A stretch of 64,000 nt of DNA from an uncultured Collinsella sp. (GTDB lineage: Bacteria > Actinomycetota > Coriobacteriia > Coriobacteriales > Coriobacteriaceae), in assembly GCA_900545605.1 (NCBI GenBank), contig UQZL01000005.1, forward strand, positions 31,155 to 95,154, read 5' to 3'. The notes beneath the pieces are model-generated. The model saw only the letters and a list, made by a program, of their open reading frames with translations, was not told the origin of the DNA and ran no database searches. Position 1 is the stretch's first letter; every line of letters starts with the position of its first letter. The position numbers were made by a program, and so were the translations under genes. Of the stretch, positions 9,135 to 17,276 are shown in pieces.

Positions 9135-10088
9135 ATGATTCTTTCGCTTGCCCCTATGGAGGGGATTACCGGGCATGTGTTCCGTCGCGTGCATGCGGAG
9201 TGCTTCGGTGCGCTCGACTGCTATTACACGCCGTTTTTGCCGCCACCGCGGGTGGGAAACCGCTTTGGCGGCAAGGCGTTTAAGGAGATCGATCCTGCCA
9301 ATAACCAGGGGCTTAACGTAGTGCCTCAGCTGATGTCCAAGAACGCGGACGAGTTTGTGTGGGCGGCACAGGTGCTCGCCGACATGGGCTATCGCGAGGT
9401 CAATCTCAACTTGGGTTGCCCCTCGGGGACGGTTGTCGCCAAGGGCAAGGGCTCGGGCTTTTTGCGCCACTTGGACGAGCTCGAAGTGTTCTTGAGCGAT
9501 GTGTGCGAACGTTCGCCGTTGCCGGTGTCGGTAAAAACCAGGCTGGGGCTGGAGAGCGACGACGAATACGAGCGCGTGCTCGATCTGTATTGCCGCATGC
9601 CGCTGGCAGAGCTGATTGTGCACCCGCGCGTGCAAAAGGACCGCTATACGGGCTCGCCGCGCAAGGAGTTTTATGGCGAGACGCTGGAGCGCGCGCCGTT
9701 TCCGGTGGCATACAACGGCGATATTTTTGATCTTGAGGACATGGATGCGCTGGTGGAGGCCTATCCCGGCACACGTCATGTAATGCTGGGGCGCGGCCTG
9801 CTCGCGAACCCCGCTCTGGCTCGCATGGTCAACGGCGGTCCTGCTGCCACGGCAGCCGAGCTGCAGCGTTTCCATGACACGCTGTTTGCTGCCTATGCAG
9901 AAGAGATTGGCGGCAACGCGGTCTTTCGCATGAAGGAGTGGTGGTTCTATGCCAAATGCGCTTTCGCCGACCCCGCTACCGTTCACAAGCTCGTACGCAA
10001 GACTAAAAAGGTCGACGAATACCGCGCCGCCGTCGAGCGCGTCTTTCGCGAACAGCCGCTTGCGCCCATAGCCCGCTTCCACGGCTAG
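9135..10088 (+). CDS. tRNA-dihydrouridine synthase (Dus family)
   Basis: FMN enzyme that reduces uridine to dihydrouridine in the D-loop of tRNA. The 317-residue protein opens with SLAPMEGITGHVFRR (FMN-binding barrel strand). It has NLNLGCPSGTVVAKGKGSGF, which includes the catalytic cysteine of the family, then VKTRLG, LIVHPRVQKDRYTG with the expected histidine, YNGDIFD and the phosphate-binding MLGRGLLANP. Length and motif order are normal. The start has only a weak upstream AGAAGAG. It is monocistronic, with a palindrome before it and another just after the stop. Confidence 0.93.
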   Translation: MILSLAPMEGITGHVFRRVHAECFGALDCYYTPFLPPPRVGNRFGGKAFKEIDPANNQGLNVVPQLMSKNADEFVWAAQVLADMGYREVNLNLGCPSGTVVAKGKGSGFLRHLDELEVFLSDVCERSPLPVSVKTRLGLESDDEYERVLDLYCRMPLAELIVHPRVQKDRYTGSPRKEFYGETLERAPFPVAYNGDIFDLEDMDALVEAYPGTRHVMLGRGLLANPALARMVNGGPAATAAELQRFHDTLFAAYAEEIGGNAVFRMKEWWFYAKCAFADPATVHKLVRKTKKVDEYRAAVERVFREQPLAPIARFHG

Positions 10089-10089
10089 T

Positions 10090-10145
10090 TAGTCGTTGGG
10101 GGCGTTCTTTAACAACTAGTCATTTAAGTGCGTCCCCAACGACTA
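10090..10145. repeat. Palindrome with TAGTCGTTGGGG arms
   Basis: TAGTCGTTGGGGGCGTTC at the left is answered by GTGCGTCCCCAACGACTA at the right. Located between the convergent dus and glutaredoxin genes, so it could terminate both. A sister copy with the same arms is at 34727-34785. Confidence 0.8.
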
Positions 10146-10152
10146 TGTTGCA

Positions 10153-10398
10153 CTAGAGCAGGTTCTTCTGTACCCACGCGATGATGTCGCTCGATTCGTA
10201 GAGTGGTTTGCCGTCGATGAAAAGGCAGGGAACCTGGCGTTTTCCGCCGACGGCGATGAGCGTCTGCTCGGCATCGGGGTCGGTCGAGATATTGCGCTCA
10301 GGGATGGTCACGCCGTTATCGGCCAAAAAGCGCTTGACCTTTAAGCAATACGGGCAGCCAGTCATAACGTAGAGCGCGAGCTCGTGATCAGTAGCCAT
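10153..10398 (-). CDS. Glutaredoxin
   Basis: Small 81-residue thioredoxin-fold oxidoreductase with the active site CPYC (about residues 15-18) in LYVMTGCPYCLKVKRFL, the cis-proline segment RQVPCLFIDG and the C-terminal helix YESSDIIAWVQ. It would reduce disulfides or glutathione-like mixed disulfides in the cytoplasm. The ATG at 10398 follows GGAG with 5-nt spacing; a longer in-frame extension upstream lacks a site. It lies 51 bp downstream of the XRE/TipAS regulator on the same strand, so the two may be co-transcribed. Confidence 0.92.
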   Translation of the reverse strand: MATDHELALYVMTGCPYCLKVKRFLADNGVTIPERNISTDPDAEQTLIAVGGKRQVPCLFIDGKPLYESSDIIAWVQKNLL

Positions 10399-10449
10399 GG
10401 GTCTCCAATCGGTTGAGGTTTTGATTGAAATACCCAAAGCCGCCGCGGT

Positions 10450-11277
10450 CTATGCGCGCGTCAACGACGACTCGATGGCCTGTACCAGAAACGCCGTGGC
10501 TCCGGTGCCGCAGGGCTTGTCGTAGTAGTCGATAAAGCGCTGGTCGGCAAGATAACCGTGGGCGAGGCCCAGGTATGCTTCGTCTTGGGGTTCGCGTCCC
10601 CAGTTGAGACCAATCCAACGACGATGCATCGCGACAAGCTTGCGAGCCTCGCTTCCGTCCGCATCGCCGTCGCCCACGGCAATCGAAAGCTGGCCCAGAA
10701 TAGCGCGTTCAAGTTCCTTCATGTCGTTCCATGTCTCGGGGTCCATGTCCAGCAGCGCTTCATTTGCTGCATCGATAGCCTCATCGCCATAGCGTGCCCG
10801 CGCTTCGGCTCCGTAGCGCTTCTCGTTTTCCTGCACGGTGCGCCAGCGCTCCAGTTGCGGCAGGACGGCGCCCATGAGCGAGACGGCTTCGTCGAGCGAC
10901 AGGCCGGTGTTTTGCGCCAGCCGCGGGGCACAATCCTCGATCATCGCCTCCATCGTTGTCTCGCAGGTGTACTTGCCGTGGTCGTAGCACCACTTGCAGT
11001 AATGGTCGGTCGTGGCGCCCGTGGCGTCGGTGCCGCAGTCGTCGGGTGTGAGTATCATGCCGCAGCTCTGGCAATAATGCTTGGGCATTTCGAGCAGGTG
11101 GGGCAGCGGCTCGCCGGTCACGGCGGCAATGAGTTTCATCATGTCGATGCCCGGTGTGACCTCGCCGCGTTCCCAACGGCTGACGGCTTGGCGTGTGACG
11201 AAGAGCTTGGTGGCGAGCTGCTCCTGGGTAAGGTGATGGGCGCGACGGACAGCAATGAGCTTTTCTGCAAAGGCCAT
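10450..11277 (-). CDS. XRE regulator with zinc ribbon and TipAS-like domain
   Basis: 275-residue regulator with three parts. An N-terminal helix-turn-helix (about 4-58) contains LTQEQLATKLFVTRQAVSRW. A short zinc ribbon follows, with CQSCGMIL and CKWCYDHGKYTC. The C-terminal helical domain (about 115-270) resembles the TipA drug-recognition fold; it includes YLADQRFIDYYDKPCGTG, close to the family motif around an aromatic and cysteine-containing loop. In TipA this domain traps thiopeptide antibiotics. The ligand here is unknown. Start ATG has AAAGGAG upstream. It probably controls itself and the glutaredoxin behind it. Confidence 0.87.
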   Translation of the reverse strand: MAFAEKLIAVRRAHHLTQEQLATKLFVTRQAVSRWERGEVTPGIDMMKLIAAVTGEPLPHLLEMPKHYCQSCGMILTPDDCGTDATGATTDHYCKWCYDHGKYTCETTMEAMIEDCAPRLAQNTGLSLDEAVSLMGAVLPQLERWRTVQENEKRYGAEARARYGDEAIDAANEALLDMDPETWNDMKELERAILGQLSIAVGDGDADGSEARKLVAMHRRWIGLNWGREPQDEAYLGLAHGYLADQRFIDYYDKPCGTGATAFLVQAIESSLTRA

Positions 11278-11418
11278 AGCGGCTCCTTTCTGCTGGTTGA
11301 TGGCTTAAGCATACGCGGCAGCAGGTGCCCTTCCAAGCAACCGTTGGTTGCACGACGGGCGACCGCGGCGAAGAATTGCGCGCAACGCCCCACACCTCCA
11401 TGCCGTACAATGACCGGC

Positions 11419-12156
11419 ATGGAACCTATCGCACACATACATACCGACCTGCCGCAGAAGTTCGGCATTCCGCGCAACAGCTTTTTGGCGCCTCATCTGC
11501 AGGGACGCATTGTTTTTGAGCCGGAATTTGCCTCCAATGCAGCGGTTGAGGGTTTGGACTCCTTCTCTCACCTGTGGCTGCTGTGGCGCTTCGAAAACGG
11601 AACGCCCGGCGGCACGGCTAAGGACATAGCTGCCGATGCCAAGTCGCAGGACAGGTCCGGCACCAACGTCAAGTGGTCGAAGACCGTGCGCCCGCCGCGT
11701 CTGGGCGGAGCCGAGCGCGTGGGTGTCTTTGCCACGCGCAGTCCGTTTCGCCCTAATCCCATCGGGCTTACCTGCGTCAAGCTCGATCGCGTTGAGCTCA
11801 CCGGCAACGGCCCCATCATCCATGTACTGGGGGCCGACCTGCGCGACGGCACGCCCATCTACGACATTAAGCCCTACATCCCGTTTGCGGATTGCCACTC
11901 GGATGCGACCGGCGGCTGGATTGAGGATGCTCCGTGGCAAGAGCTCGATGTTGAGTTTCCGCAAGCGCTGCAGGATATGGTCCCGCCCGCAAAGATTTCT
12001 GGCTTGGTCGAGGTTCTACGCCAAGATCCGCGCCGCGCGGGCAGCAAGCACGAGCCAAACCGCGTCTATCATCTGGCCTACGCCGGGCTCGACATATCGT
12101 TTACGGTCGACGAAACCCAGCTAACGGTAACCGCCATCAACGACGCGCGAGACTAA
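11419..12156 (+). CDS. trmO: tRNA (N6-threonylcarbamoyladenosine-37) methyltransferase TrmO
   Basis: SAM-dependent enzyme of the UPF0066/TsaA family that methylates t6A37 in certain tRNAs. The 245-residue protein begins MEPIAHIHTDLPQKFGIPRN and carries the family strings LSHLWLLWRF-like (FSHLWLLW), GVFATRSPFRPNPIGLT and GTPIYDIKPYIPF. The C-terminal extension with NRVYHLAYAG is also usual. An ATG nine bases upstream (11410) is an equally possible start; neither has a strong ribosome site. Transcribed divergently from the XRE/TipAS gene. Confidence 0.93.
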   Translation: MEPIAHIHTDLPQKFGIPRNSFLAPHLQGRIVFEPEFASNAAVEGLDSFSHLWLLWRFENGTPGGTAKDIAADAKSQDRSGTNVKWSKTVRPPRLGGAERVGVFATRSPFRPNPIGLTCVKLDRVELTGNGPIIHVLGADLRDGTPIYDIKPYIPFADCHSDATGGWIEDAPWQELDVEFPQALQDMVPPAKISGLVEVLRQDPRRAGSKHEPNRVYHLAYAGLDISFTVDETQLTVTAINDARD

Positions 12157-12267
12157 CCAGCCATTCGTCCGCACCCGTCAAATTAGGCGCCAAACCCCAT
12201 CCCAAAATCGCCCACGCTGGTGGACAATAACGCCTACCAAAACAATCACTTTGCACGGGAGCTCAGC

Positions 12268-13482
12268 ATGAAATACGACTTTAGCTCGCTTATCGACCGC
12301 CACGGCATGGACTCCATCGCCGTTGACTCTTGGGGTGAGATCCCCGGTATGGCTCCGAACGCACCCGACGAGGGCTTCGACCGCATTCCCATGTGGGTGG
12401 CCGATATGAACTTTGCCACGGTGCCCACGGTCCAGGAACACATCATTCAGCGCGCCCAGCACCCCATGTTTGGCTACTTCAATCCGCGCCCCGAGTACTT
12501 CGACCGCATCATCGAATGGCAGAGCCGCCGCAATGGCGTCGAGGGCCTGGCGCCTGAGCATATCGGCTACGAAAACGGCGTGCTGGGCGGTGTCGTGTCG
12601 ACGCTGCGCGCGTATGTCCAGCCGGGCGATGCGGTGCTGGTCCACAGCCCTACCTACATCGGCTTTACCAAGTCCATCGAGGCCGCGGGCTATCGCATTG
12701 TCCACAGCCCGCTTAAGCTCGACGACCAGGGCGTGTGGCGTATGGACTTTGAGGACATGGAGCGCAAGCTCGCCCAAAACCACATCCATGCCGCGGTGTT
12801 CTGCTCGCCGCATAATCCCTGCGGCCGCGTATGGGAGCGCGACGAGATCGAACGTGCCATGGACATCTATCGCCAGCACGATTGCGTGGTGATATCGGAC
12901 GAGATTTGGTCCGATATCATCCTGCCGGGTCACAAGCATATCCCGACGCAGTCGGTGAGCGAGGATGCCCGCATGCGCACGGTTGCCCTCTACGCGCCGA
13001 GCAAGACGTTTAACCTGGCGGGTCTGGTCGGCAGCTACCACATTATCTACAACGAGACGCTGCGCGACCGCGTGTGCGCCGTGTCCGACAAGACCCACTA
13101 CAACGAGATGAATGTCCTCTCCATGCATGCGCTTATCGGTGCCTATCAGCCGCAAGGCTACGAGTGGGTGGACGAGCTCAACCAGGTACTTGCCGGCAAT
13201 ATCGAGTACTTCTGCGATTACGTGGACGAGCATTTTGAGGGCGTGTCTTATTCACGTCCGCAGGGCACGTACATGGTGTTTCTGGACTGCACCGAGTGGT
13301 GCTGCGAGCATGGCCGCGATATTCAGTGGCTGCTCGACGAGGGGGCGCGCGTGGGCGTGGGGTATCAGGACGGCCGTCCGTTCCACGGACCCTGCCACAT
13401 TCGCGTGAATCTGGCGCTGCCGCCTTCGCGCGTAAGGGAAGCGTGCGACCGCCTGGACCGCTACGTTTTTAATACGCGGTAA
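12268..13482 (+). CDS. PatB/MalY-family aminotransferase or cystathionine beta-lyase
   Basis: PLP enzyme of fold type I, 404 residues, class I/II. Motifs include PMWVADMNFATVPTV at the N-terminus, SPTYIGF, FCSPHNPCGRVW (substrate/PLP asparagine), VISDEIWSDI (PLP aspartate) and YAPSKTFNLAGL with the Schiff-base lysine. A C-terminal arginine lies in HGPCHIRVNLALP. MalY/PatB proteins cleave cystathionine or cysteine; some members repress transcription. ATG 12268 follows GGGAG. It ends just before a strong hairpin at 13494 and seems monocistronic. Confidence 0.93.
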   Translation: MKYDFSSLIDRHGMDSIAVDSWGEIPGMAPNAPDEGFDRIPMWVADMNFATVPTVQEHIIQRAQHPMFGYFNPRPEYFDRIIEWQSRRNGVEGLAPEHIGYENGVLGGVVSTLRAYVQPGDAVLVHSPTYIGFTKSIEAAGYRIVHSPLKLDDQGVWRMDFEDMERKLAQNHIHAAVFCSPHNPCGRVWERDEIERAMDIYRQHDCVVISDEIWSDIILPGHKHIPTQSVSEDARMRTVALYAPSKTFNLAGLVGSYHIIYNETLRDRVCAVSDKTHYNEMNVLSMHALIGAYQPQGYEWVDELNQVLAGNIEYFCDYVDEHFEGVSYSRPQGTYMVFLDCTEWCCEHGRDIQWLLDEGARVGVGYQDGRPFHGPCHIRVNLALPPSRVREACDRLDRYVFNTR

Positions 13483-13493
13483 GTGTGCGCTGA

Positions 13494-13533
13494 ATGCGGG
13501 GCCTTCTGCCAAGTCGGCTGGAAGGCCCCGCAT
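13494..13533 (+). terminator. Terminator hairpin after aminotransferase
   Basis: Perfect 13-bp stem: ATGCGGGGCCTTC pairs with GAAGGCCCCGCAT across a 14-nt loop. No long T-tract follows. Confidence 0.7.
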
Positions 13534-13626
13534 GGTAAAACGTCTGTAACCATTGGACGCTCGAGTGGTTTCGTTTGGTATTATCTTTAGCCATTTCAGT
13601 CTGTAAACAGGATCTTCTGGAGCTCG

Positions 13627-14496
13627 ATGAAAAGACCCCGTCGCTCGGTTGCCATTTCGTTGTTTGTCGCGCTTGCAGTGGCGAGTGCCTTTGTCGTAGC
13701 GATAGCCGGCTGCTCCGGGTCGAATGGCAGAGCCTCGGTGTCTGCATCAAAAGGCCCGGACGCCACGCAGGTAAAGGACGACGACCTTAAGACGCTCAAC
13801 GTCGGCAGCGACCTCTATCCACCGTTTGTGTATGCCGACGAGTACGGCGATATCGTTGGCCTGGACGTCGAGATATTAACCGAGGCTTTGGCCCGCATTG
13901 GTTACAAGCCAAAATACCAGCTGATCGACTGGGAAAAGAAGAAAGAGCTGCTGGCGAGCGGCGAACTCGAGTGCGTCATGGGTAGCTTTAGCATGACGGG
14001 TCGCGAAAACGAGTATCGTTGGGCTGGCCCGTACCTTGCGAGCCGTCAGGTGGTCGCGGTCGATCCCCAGAGCGATATCTACACGCTTGCCGATCTTGAG
14101 GATAAGATCGTGGCGGTTCAGTCCACCACCAAGCCCGAGGGCATTTTGCTCAATCGCGCAAATGAAAACGTTCCGCAGATCAAGGAACTCTACTGCTTTT
14201 CGGACCGTTCATGCCTGAACCCCGCGCTCGCCGAGGGCCTGGTCGATGCCATCGCCGCGCATGAGTCCTCGCTGCTCACCTACGAAAAAGACTATGGTGT
14301 GACGTATCGCATTTTGGATGAGCCGCTGCTAGAGGTTGGTTTGGGCACCGCTTTCGATATCAATGATACGCGCGGCATCGACGTTAAACTCACCCGTGCC
14401 TACCAAGAAATGCTTGCCGATGGCACCATGGAACGTCTGGTGTCAAAGTACTTTGATGACCCTTCGCCATTTTTGAATATGGAGGGCCTGTCATGA
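13627..14496 (+). CDS. Solute-binding lipoprotein (SBP_bac_3), kinase-linked
   Basis: Secreted, lipid-anchored amino-acid-type binding protein of 289 residues. The signal peptide ends in a lipobox, IAGC. The mature part starts at LNVGSDLYPPFVYADEYGDIVGLDVEI and contains the family strings IDWEKKKELLASGELECVMGSF and TGRENEYRW. There is no ABC permease or ATPase next to it. Instead its stop overlaps the start of a hybrid histidine kinase (ATGA), so it most likely serves as the ligand sensor of that kinase rather than as a transport component (inference). Confidence 0.9.
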   Translation: MKRPRRSVAISLFVALAVASAFVVAIAGCSGSNGRASVSASKGPDATQVKDDDLKTLNVGSDLYPPFVYADEYGDIVGLDVEILTEALARIGYKPKYQLIDWEKKKELLASGELECVMGSFSMTGRENEYRWAGPYLASRQVVAVDPQSDIYTLADLEDKIVAVQSTTKPEGILLNRANENVPQIKELYCFSDRSCLNPALAEGLVDAIAAHESSLLTYEKDYGVTYRILDEPLLEVGLGTAFDINDTRGIDVKLTRAYQEMLADGTMERLVSKYFDDPSPFLNMEGLS

Positions 14497-16685
14497 TCGA
14501 TGCGCCCGACCACGCCGCTCAGGAGCGGGGCAATCGTTCGACAGGGGCATGGCTCCTTGTCGCCCTGCTGGGGATAGCGCTCTCGGTTGTTGCCGGCATG
14601 ATGAGCTACGGCTACACGACAGCTCAGGCCGCGCAGCGCTTTGCCGACGTTGTCGATTACGTGGCGACGCAGAGCCTTTCCTACGATGCATTCAATAGCG
14701 CCTATACGACCAAAAACCTGATTCGCGTTATGGAGATCGCCGGAGAGACAGCGCGCGATATGGAGCGCGACGGTTCGGTGGATAACGCCATGCTGGAGCA
14801 ATATGCCGACCAGTTCAACGTGAGCGCACTGATCGTGACGGACGCATCGGGCAATTTGGTGTCCGAGTCCTCGACAGATGGCGTGGGCTACGAGTCACTC
14901 GCTACGTATCTCAAGGAAGCACCCGTGCTGGAGGTGGCAGCCCATCCGCTTAAGTCCTATACCGCCCGCATTACGCTTTCGGATGATTCGGTTGCAGACA
15001 TTGGTTGCGTGACCCGGCAAGATGGCGAGGGCATCGTTATCGCGGTCAGGCATCAGAGCGCGAAGGCAGTTGCAAGCAATACGCTCAAACTGCAGAGCCT
15101 GCTCGGTGGTTATGAGACCATCGACAGTGGCAATATCGTGATCGAAAGCGATGGCAAAGTCGTTGCGACCAATGCCGTTGAACCCACCATATTGGGCGTA
15201 TTCAATCTGCCTGCAACGGATGTCTTTATTGTCGACGGTATTAAGGATCGATGCCTGCCCGGCAAAGTCCGACTGGTCAACGCCAGCGGCGAGTGGTATT
15301 TGGGCACATTTGGAAAAGCGCGCGGGTTCTACGTGTACGCCTATGCCTCGGCGCGGCGCTACTTTGAGGTCGTCGCGGCTGTTGCTGCCGGCGTGCTGGT
15401 GCTCTACAGCGGTGTTATAGCCGTTGTTGTGATGGTGCGTCGCCGCGCTGATCGCCGACGTTTGACGGACTTGCTGCAGCAGGAGCGCGACTATGGCGAC
15501 AAGCTGGCAAAGGCGGCGCGTGAGGCCTCGTCTGCCAACTCGGCAAAGACAGAGTTTCTGCGTCGCATGAGCCACGATCTGCGCACGCCCATCAACGGCA
15601 TTCGCGGCATGGTCGAGGTTGGCGACGCCAATGCGGACGATCTGCAAAAGCAGACTGAGTGCCGCTCAAAGATCTGGACGGCATCGGGACTGCTGCTCGA
15701 CCTTGCGAATGAGGCGCTCGATATGAGTCGCCTGGAGAGCGGCCAGGTCGATCTGGAGCTTGTTCCCACAAATTTGGTGACCCTCAACCACGAGGTGCGC
15801 GATATTCTGGAGCGCCAGGCCGAGGAGCGCCTGGTGACAATTATCTGCGACCAGCAGACGCTTAATCATCCCTATGCGCGGGTGAGCGTGACGCACCTCA
15901 AGCGCTTGTTGCTCAATATTGCCGGCAATGCCGTCAAGTACAACCGTCGGGGCGGTTATGTTCGCCTGACGTGCCGTGAGGTGGAGCCGGTGGATGGCGT
16001 CCTCGTCTATGAATACACGATTGCCGATAACGGTATTGGCATGAGTGAGGAGTTTCAACAGCACCTCTACGAGCCGTTTTGTCGCGAGGAGCAGCAGGTG
16101 GAAGGCGCTTCATCGGGAACTGGCCTGGGTGCGCCTATTGCCAAACAGTTGGTCGAGCTTATGGGCGGAACCATGAGCTTTTCGAGCATCTTGGGGCAGG
16201 GGACGACGTTTACCATCCGTCTGCCGTTTGAGAAGTGCAAGTGCTCCGAGATTCCTCAGGCAGTGCGCGTGAATGCGGGCGACGGCGATGCGCTCCAGGG
16301 CTTGCGCGTTTTGCTCGTAGAGGATAACGACCTGAATGCCGAGATCGCACAGTTTACGCTCGCCCGCGCCGGTGCCGTCGTGACGCATGCTAAGGATGGT
16401 GAGTCTGCCGTCGAGATGTTTGCCGCGAGCGCGCCGCACGAGTACGACGTGGTGTTGATGGATATCATGATGCCCGGTATCGATGGCCTTGAGGCCACGC
16501 GTCGGATTCGAGCGCTCGATCGCGAGGATGCCGCGACCACGCCGATTATCGCCGTGAGCGCCAACGCCTTTGCCGACGATCGCAGGCTTTCGCGTGAGGC
16601 GGGCATGAACGCGCACCTGAGTAAACCAGTGAGTTCGCAGGAGCTCGTTGAGGCGCTTGCGCACATAGCCGCCGACGCTTCATAA
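14493..16685 (+). CDS. Hybrid sensor histidine kinase with receiver
   Basis: 730-residue membrane kinase. A first membrane segment lies at about 17-38. An extracytoplasmic sensing region of about 240 residues (Cache-like, not firmly assigned) follows, with a second membrane segment at about 292-315. The HisKA box is FLRRMSHDLRTPINGI (His about 360). The HATPase has LLLNIAGNAVKYN and ADNGIGMSEEF, and GTGLGAPIAKQL. The receiver has LLVEDNDLNAEI, the acceptor Asp in VVLMDIMMPGIDG and the lysine in LSKPV. No HPt domain is present, so a separate phosphotransfer protein or direct output is needed. Co-translated with the binding lipoprotein upstream. Confidence 0.92.
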   Translation: MIDAPDHAAQERGNRSTGAWLLVALLGIALSVVAGMMSYGYTTAQAAQRFADVVDYVATQSLSYDAFNSAYTTKNLIRVMEIAGETARDMERDGSVDNAMLEQYADQFNVSALIVTDASGNLVSESSTDGVGYESLATYLKEAPVLEVAAHPLKSYTARITLSDDSVADIGCVTRQDGEGIVIAVRHQSAKAVASNTLKLQSLLGGYETIDSGNIVIESDGKVVATNAVEPTILGVFNLPATDVFIVDGIKDRCLPGKVRLVNASGEWYLGTFGKARGFYVYAYASARRYFEVVAAVAAGVLVLYSGVIAVVVMVRRRADRRRLTDLLQQERDYGDKLAKAAREASSANSAKTEFLRRMSHDLRTPINGIRGMVEVGDANADDLQKQTECRSKIWTASGLLLDLANEALDMSRLESGQVDLELVPTNLVTLNHEVRDILERQAEERLVTIICDQQTLNHPYARVSVTHLKRLLLNIAGNAVKYNRRGGYVRLTCREVEPVDGVLVYEYTIADNGIGMSEEFQQHLYEPFCREEQQVEGASSGTGLGAPIAKQLVELMGGTMSFSSILGQGTTFTIRLPFEKCKCSEIPQAVRVNAGDGDALQGLRVLLVEDNDLNAEIAQFTLARAGAVVTHAKDGESAVEMFAASAPHEYDVVLMDIMMPGIDGLEATRRIRALDREDAATTPIIAVSANAFADDRRLSREAGMNAHLSKPVSSQELVEALAHIAADAS

Positions 16686-16687
16686 GC

Positions 16688-16727
16688 ATATGGCCCGGTT
16701 CCAAGGTGGGTTGGAACCGGGCCATAT
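16688..16727. terminator. Bidirectional terminator hairpin
   Basis: Perfect 17-bp stem ATATGGCCCGGTTCCAA with loop GGTGGG, between the convergent hybrid kinase and PNPOx-like genes. Confidence 0.8.
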
Positions 16728-16754
16728 TGCTATTGATGAGGCTTGCTGAGGGGC

Positions 16755-17234
16755 TTACTTTTCGTGAATCTGCTTACCGCAGAGATGCTCAATCGTAATC
16801 TCGTAGAGTTGGACGCCCTTGATGTCTTTGGCGATTTCCTCCTCGACTTCTTCGGCGGAAGGGTAGTACTTAAGCGCGAGCTGGCGGACTTTGTCCTCGA
16901 TAAACGCGGGCGCTTCATCTACCAGGCGACAACGACCAAAGACAACGGTACTCATAACGTAGGGAGCCCAGTCGCCGTCCTTGTACCACTCGTTGCCGTA
17001 AACGGTAAAGCAGATCTTGTCATCGCGCTTGAGTGCGTCGACCTTGTGGCCAGCCTTGGCGCCATGGAAATAAATCTTGTCGTGCTCGGCGTCGAAGAAG
17101 TAGTTGACGGGAATGGCGTACGGGTAGCCATCGTCGCCGTTGACGGCAAAGACGCCGCGCTTGCAGGTGGCGAGCAACTCGCGCGCTTCCTCGTCGGTGA
17201 TGGCGCGTTTCTTTCGACGTAAGGGCCTAAACAT
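16755..17234 (-). CDS. Pyridoxamine 5'-phosphate oxidase-family flavoprotein
   Basis: 159-residue protein of the split-barrel FMN-binding superfamily, of the kind often annotated as NimA-related or 5-nitroimidazole resistance-like. Visible motifs: DEEARELLATCKRGVFAVNGDDGYPYAIPVNY, an FMN-contacting strand, then IYFHGAKAGHKVDAL, KICFTVYG, and a late cysteine and histidine in EHLCGKQIHEK. ATG 17234 has AAAGGA upstream; a longer start at 17273 is less supported. The substrate cannot be read from sequence. It sits between two hybrid kinases without obvious coupling. Confidence 0.88.
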   Translation of the reverse strand: MFRPLRRKKRAITDEEARELLATCKRGVFAVNGDDGYPYAIPVNYFFDAEHDKIYFHGAKAGHKVDALKRDDKICFTVYGNEWYKDGDWAPYVMSTVVFGRCRLVDEAPAFIEDKVRQLALKYYPSAEEVEEEIAKDIKGVQLYEITIEHLCGKQIHEK

Positions 17235-17276
17235 CGTTGGTTTCCTTTCTGGCCATGCATGGTGGTTGAGCACAAA

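Noticed and set aside
12178..13233. Long minus-strand reading frame (351 codons) opposite the aminotransferase
   Set aside because: It lies fully antisense to a gene with clear PLP motifs, has no ribosome site and shows low-complexity His/Arg/Ala composition typical of GC-rich shadows.
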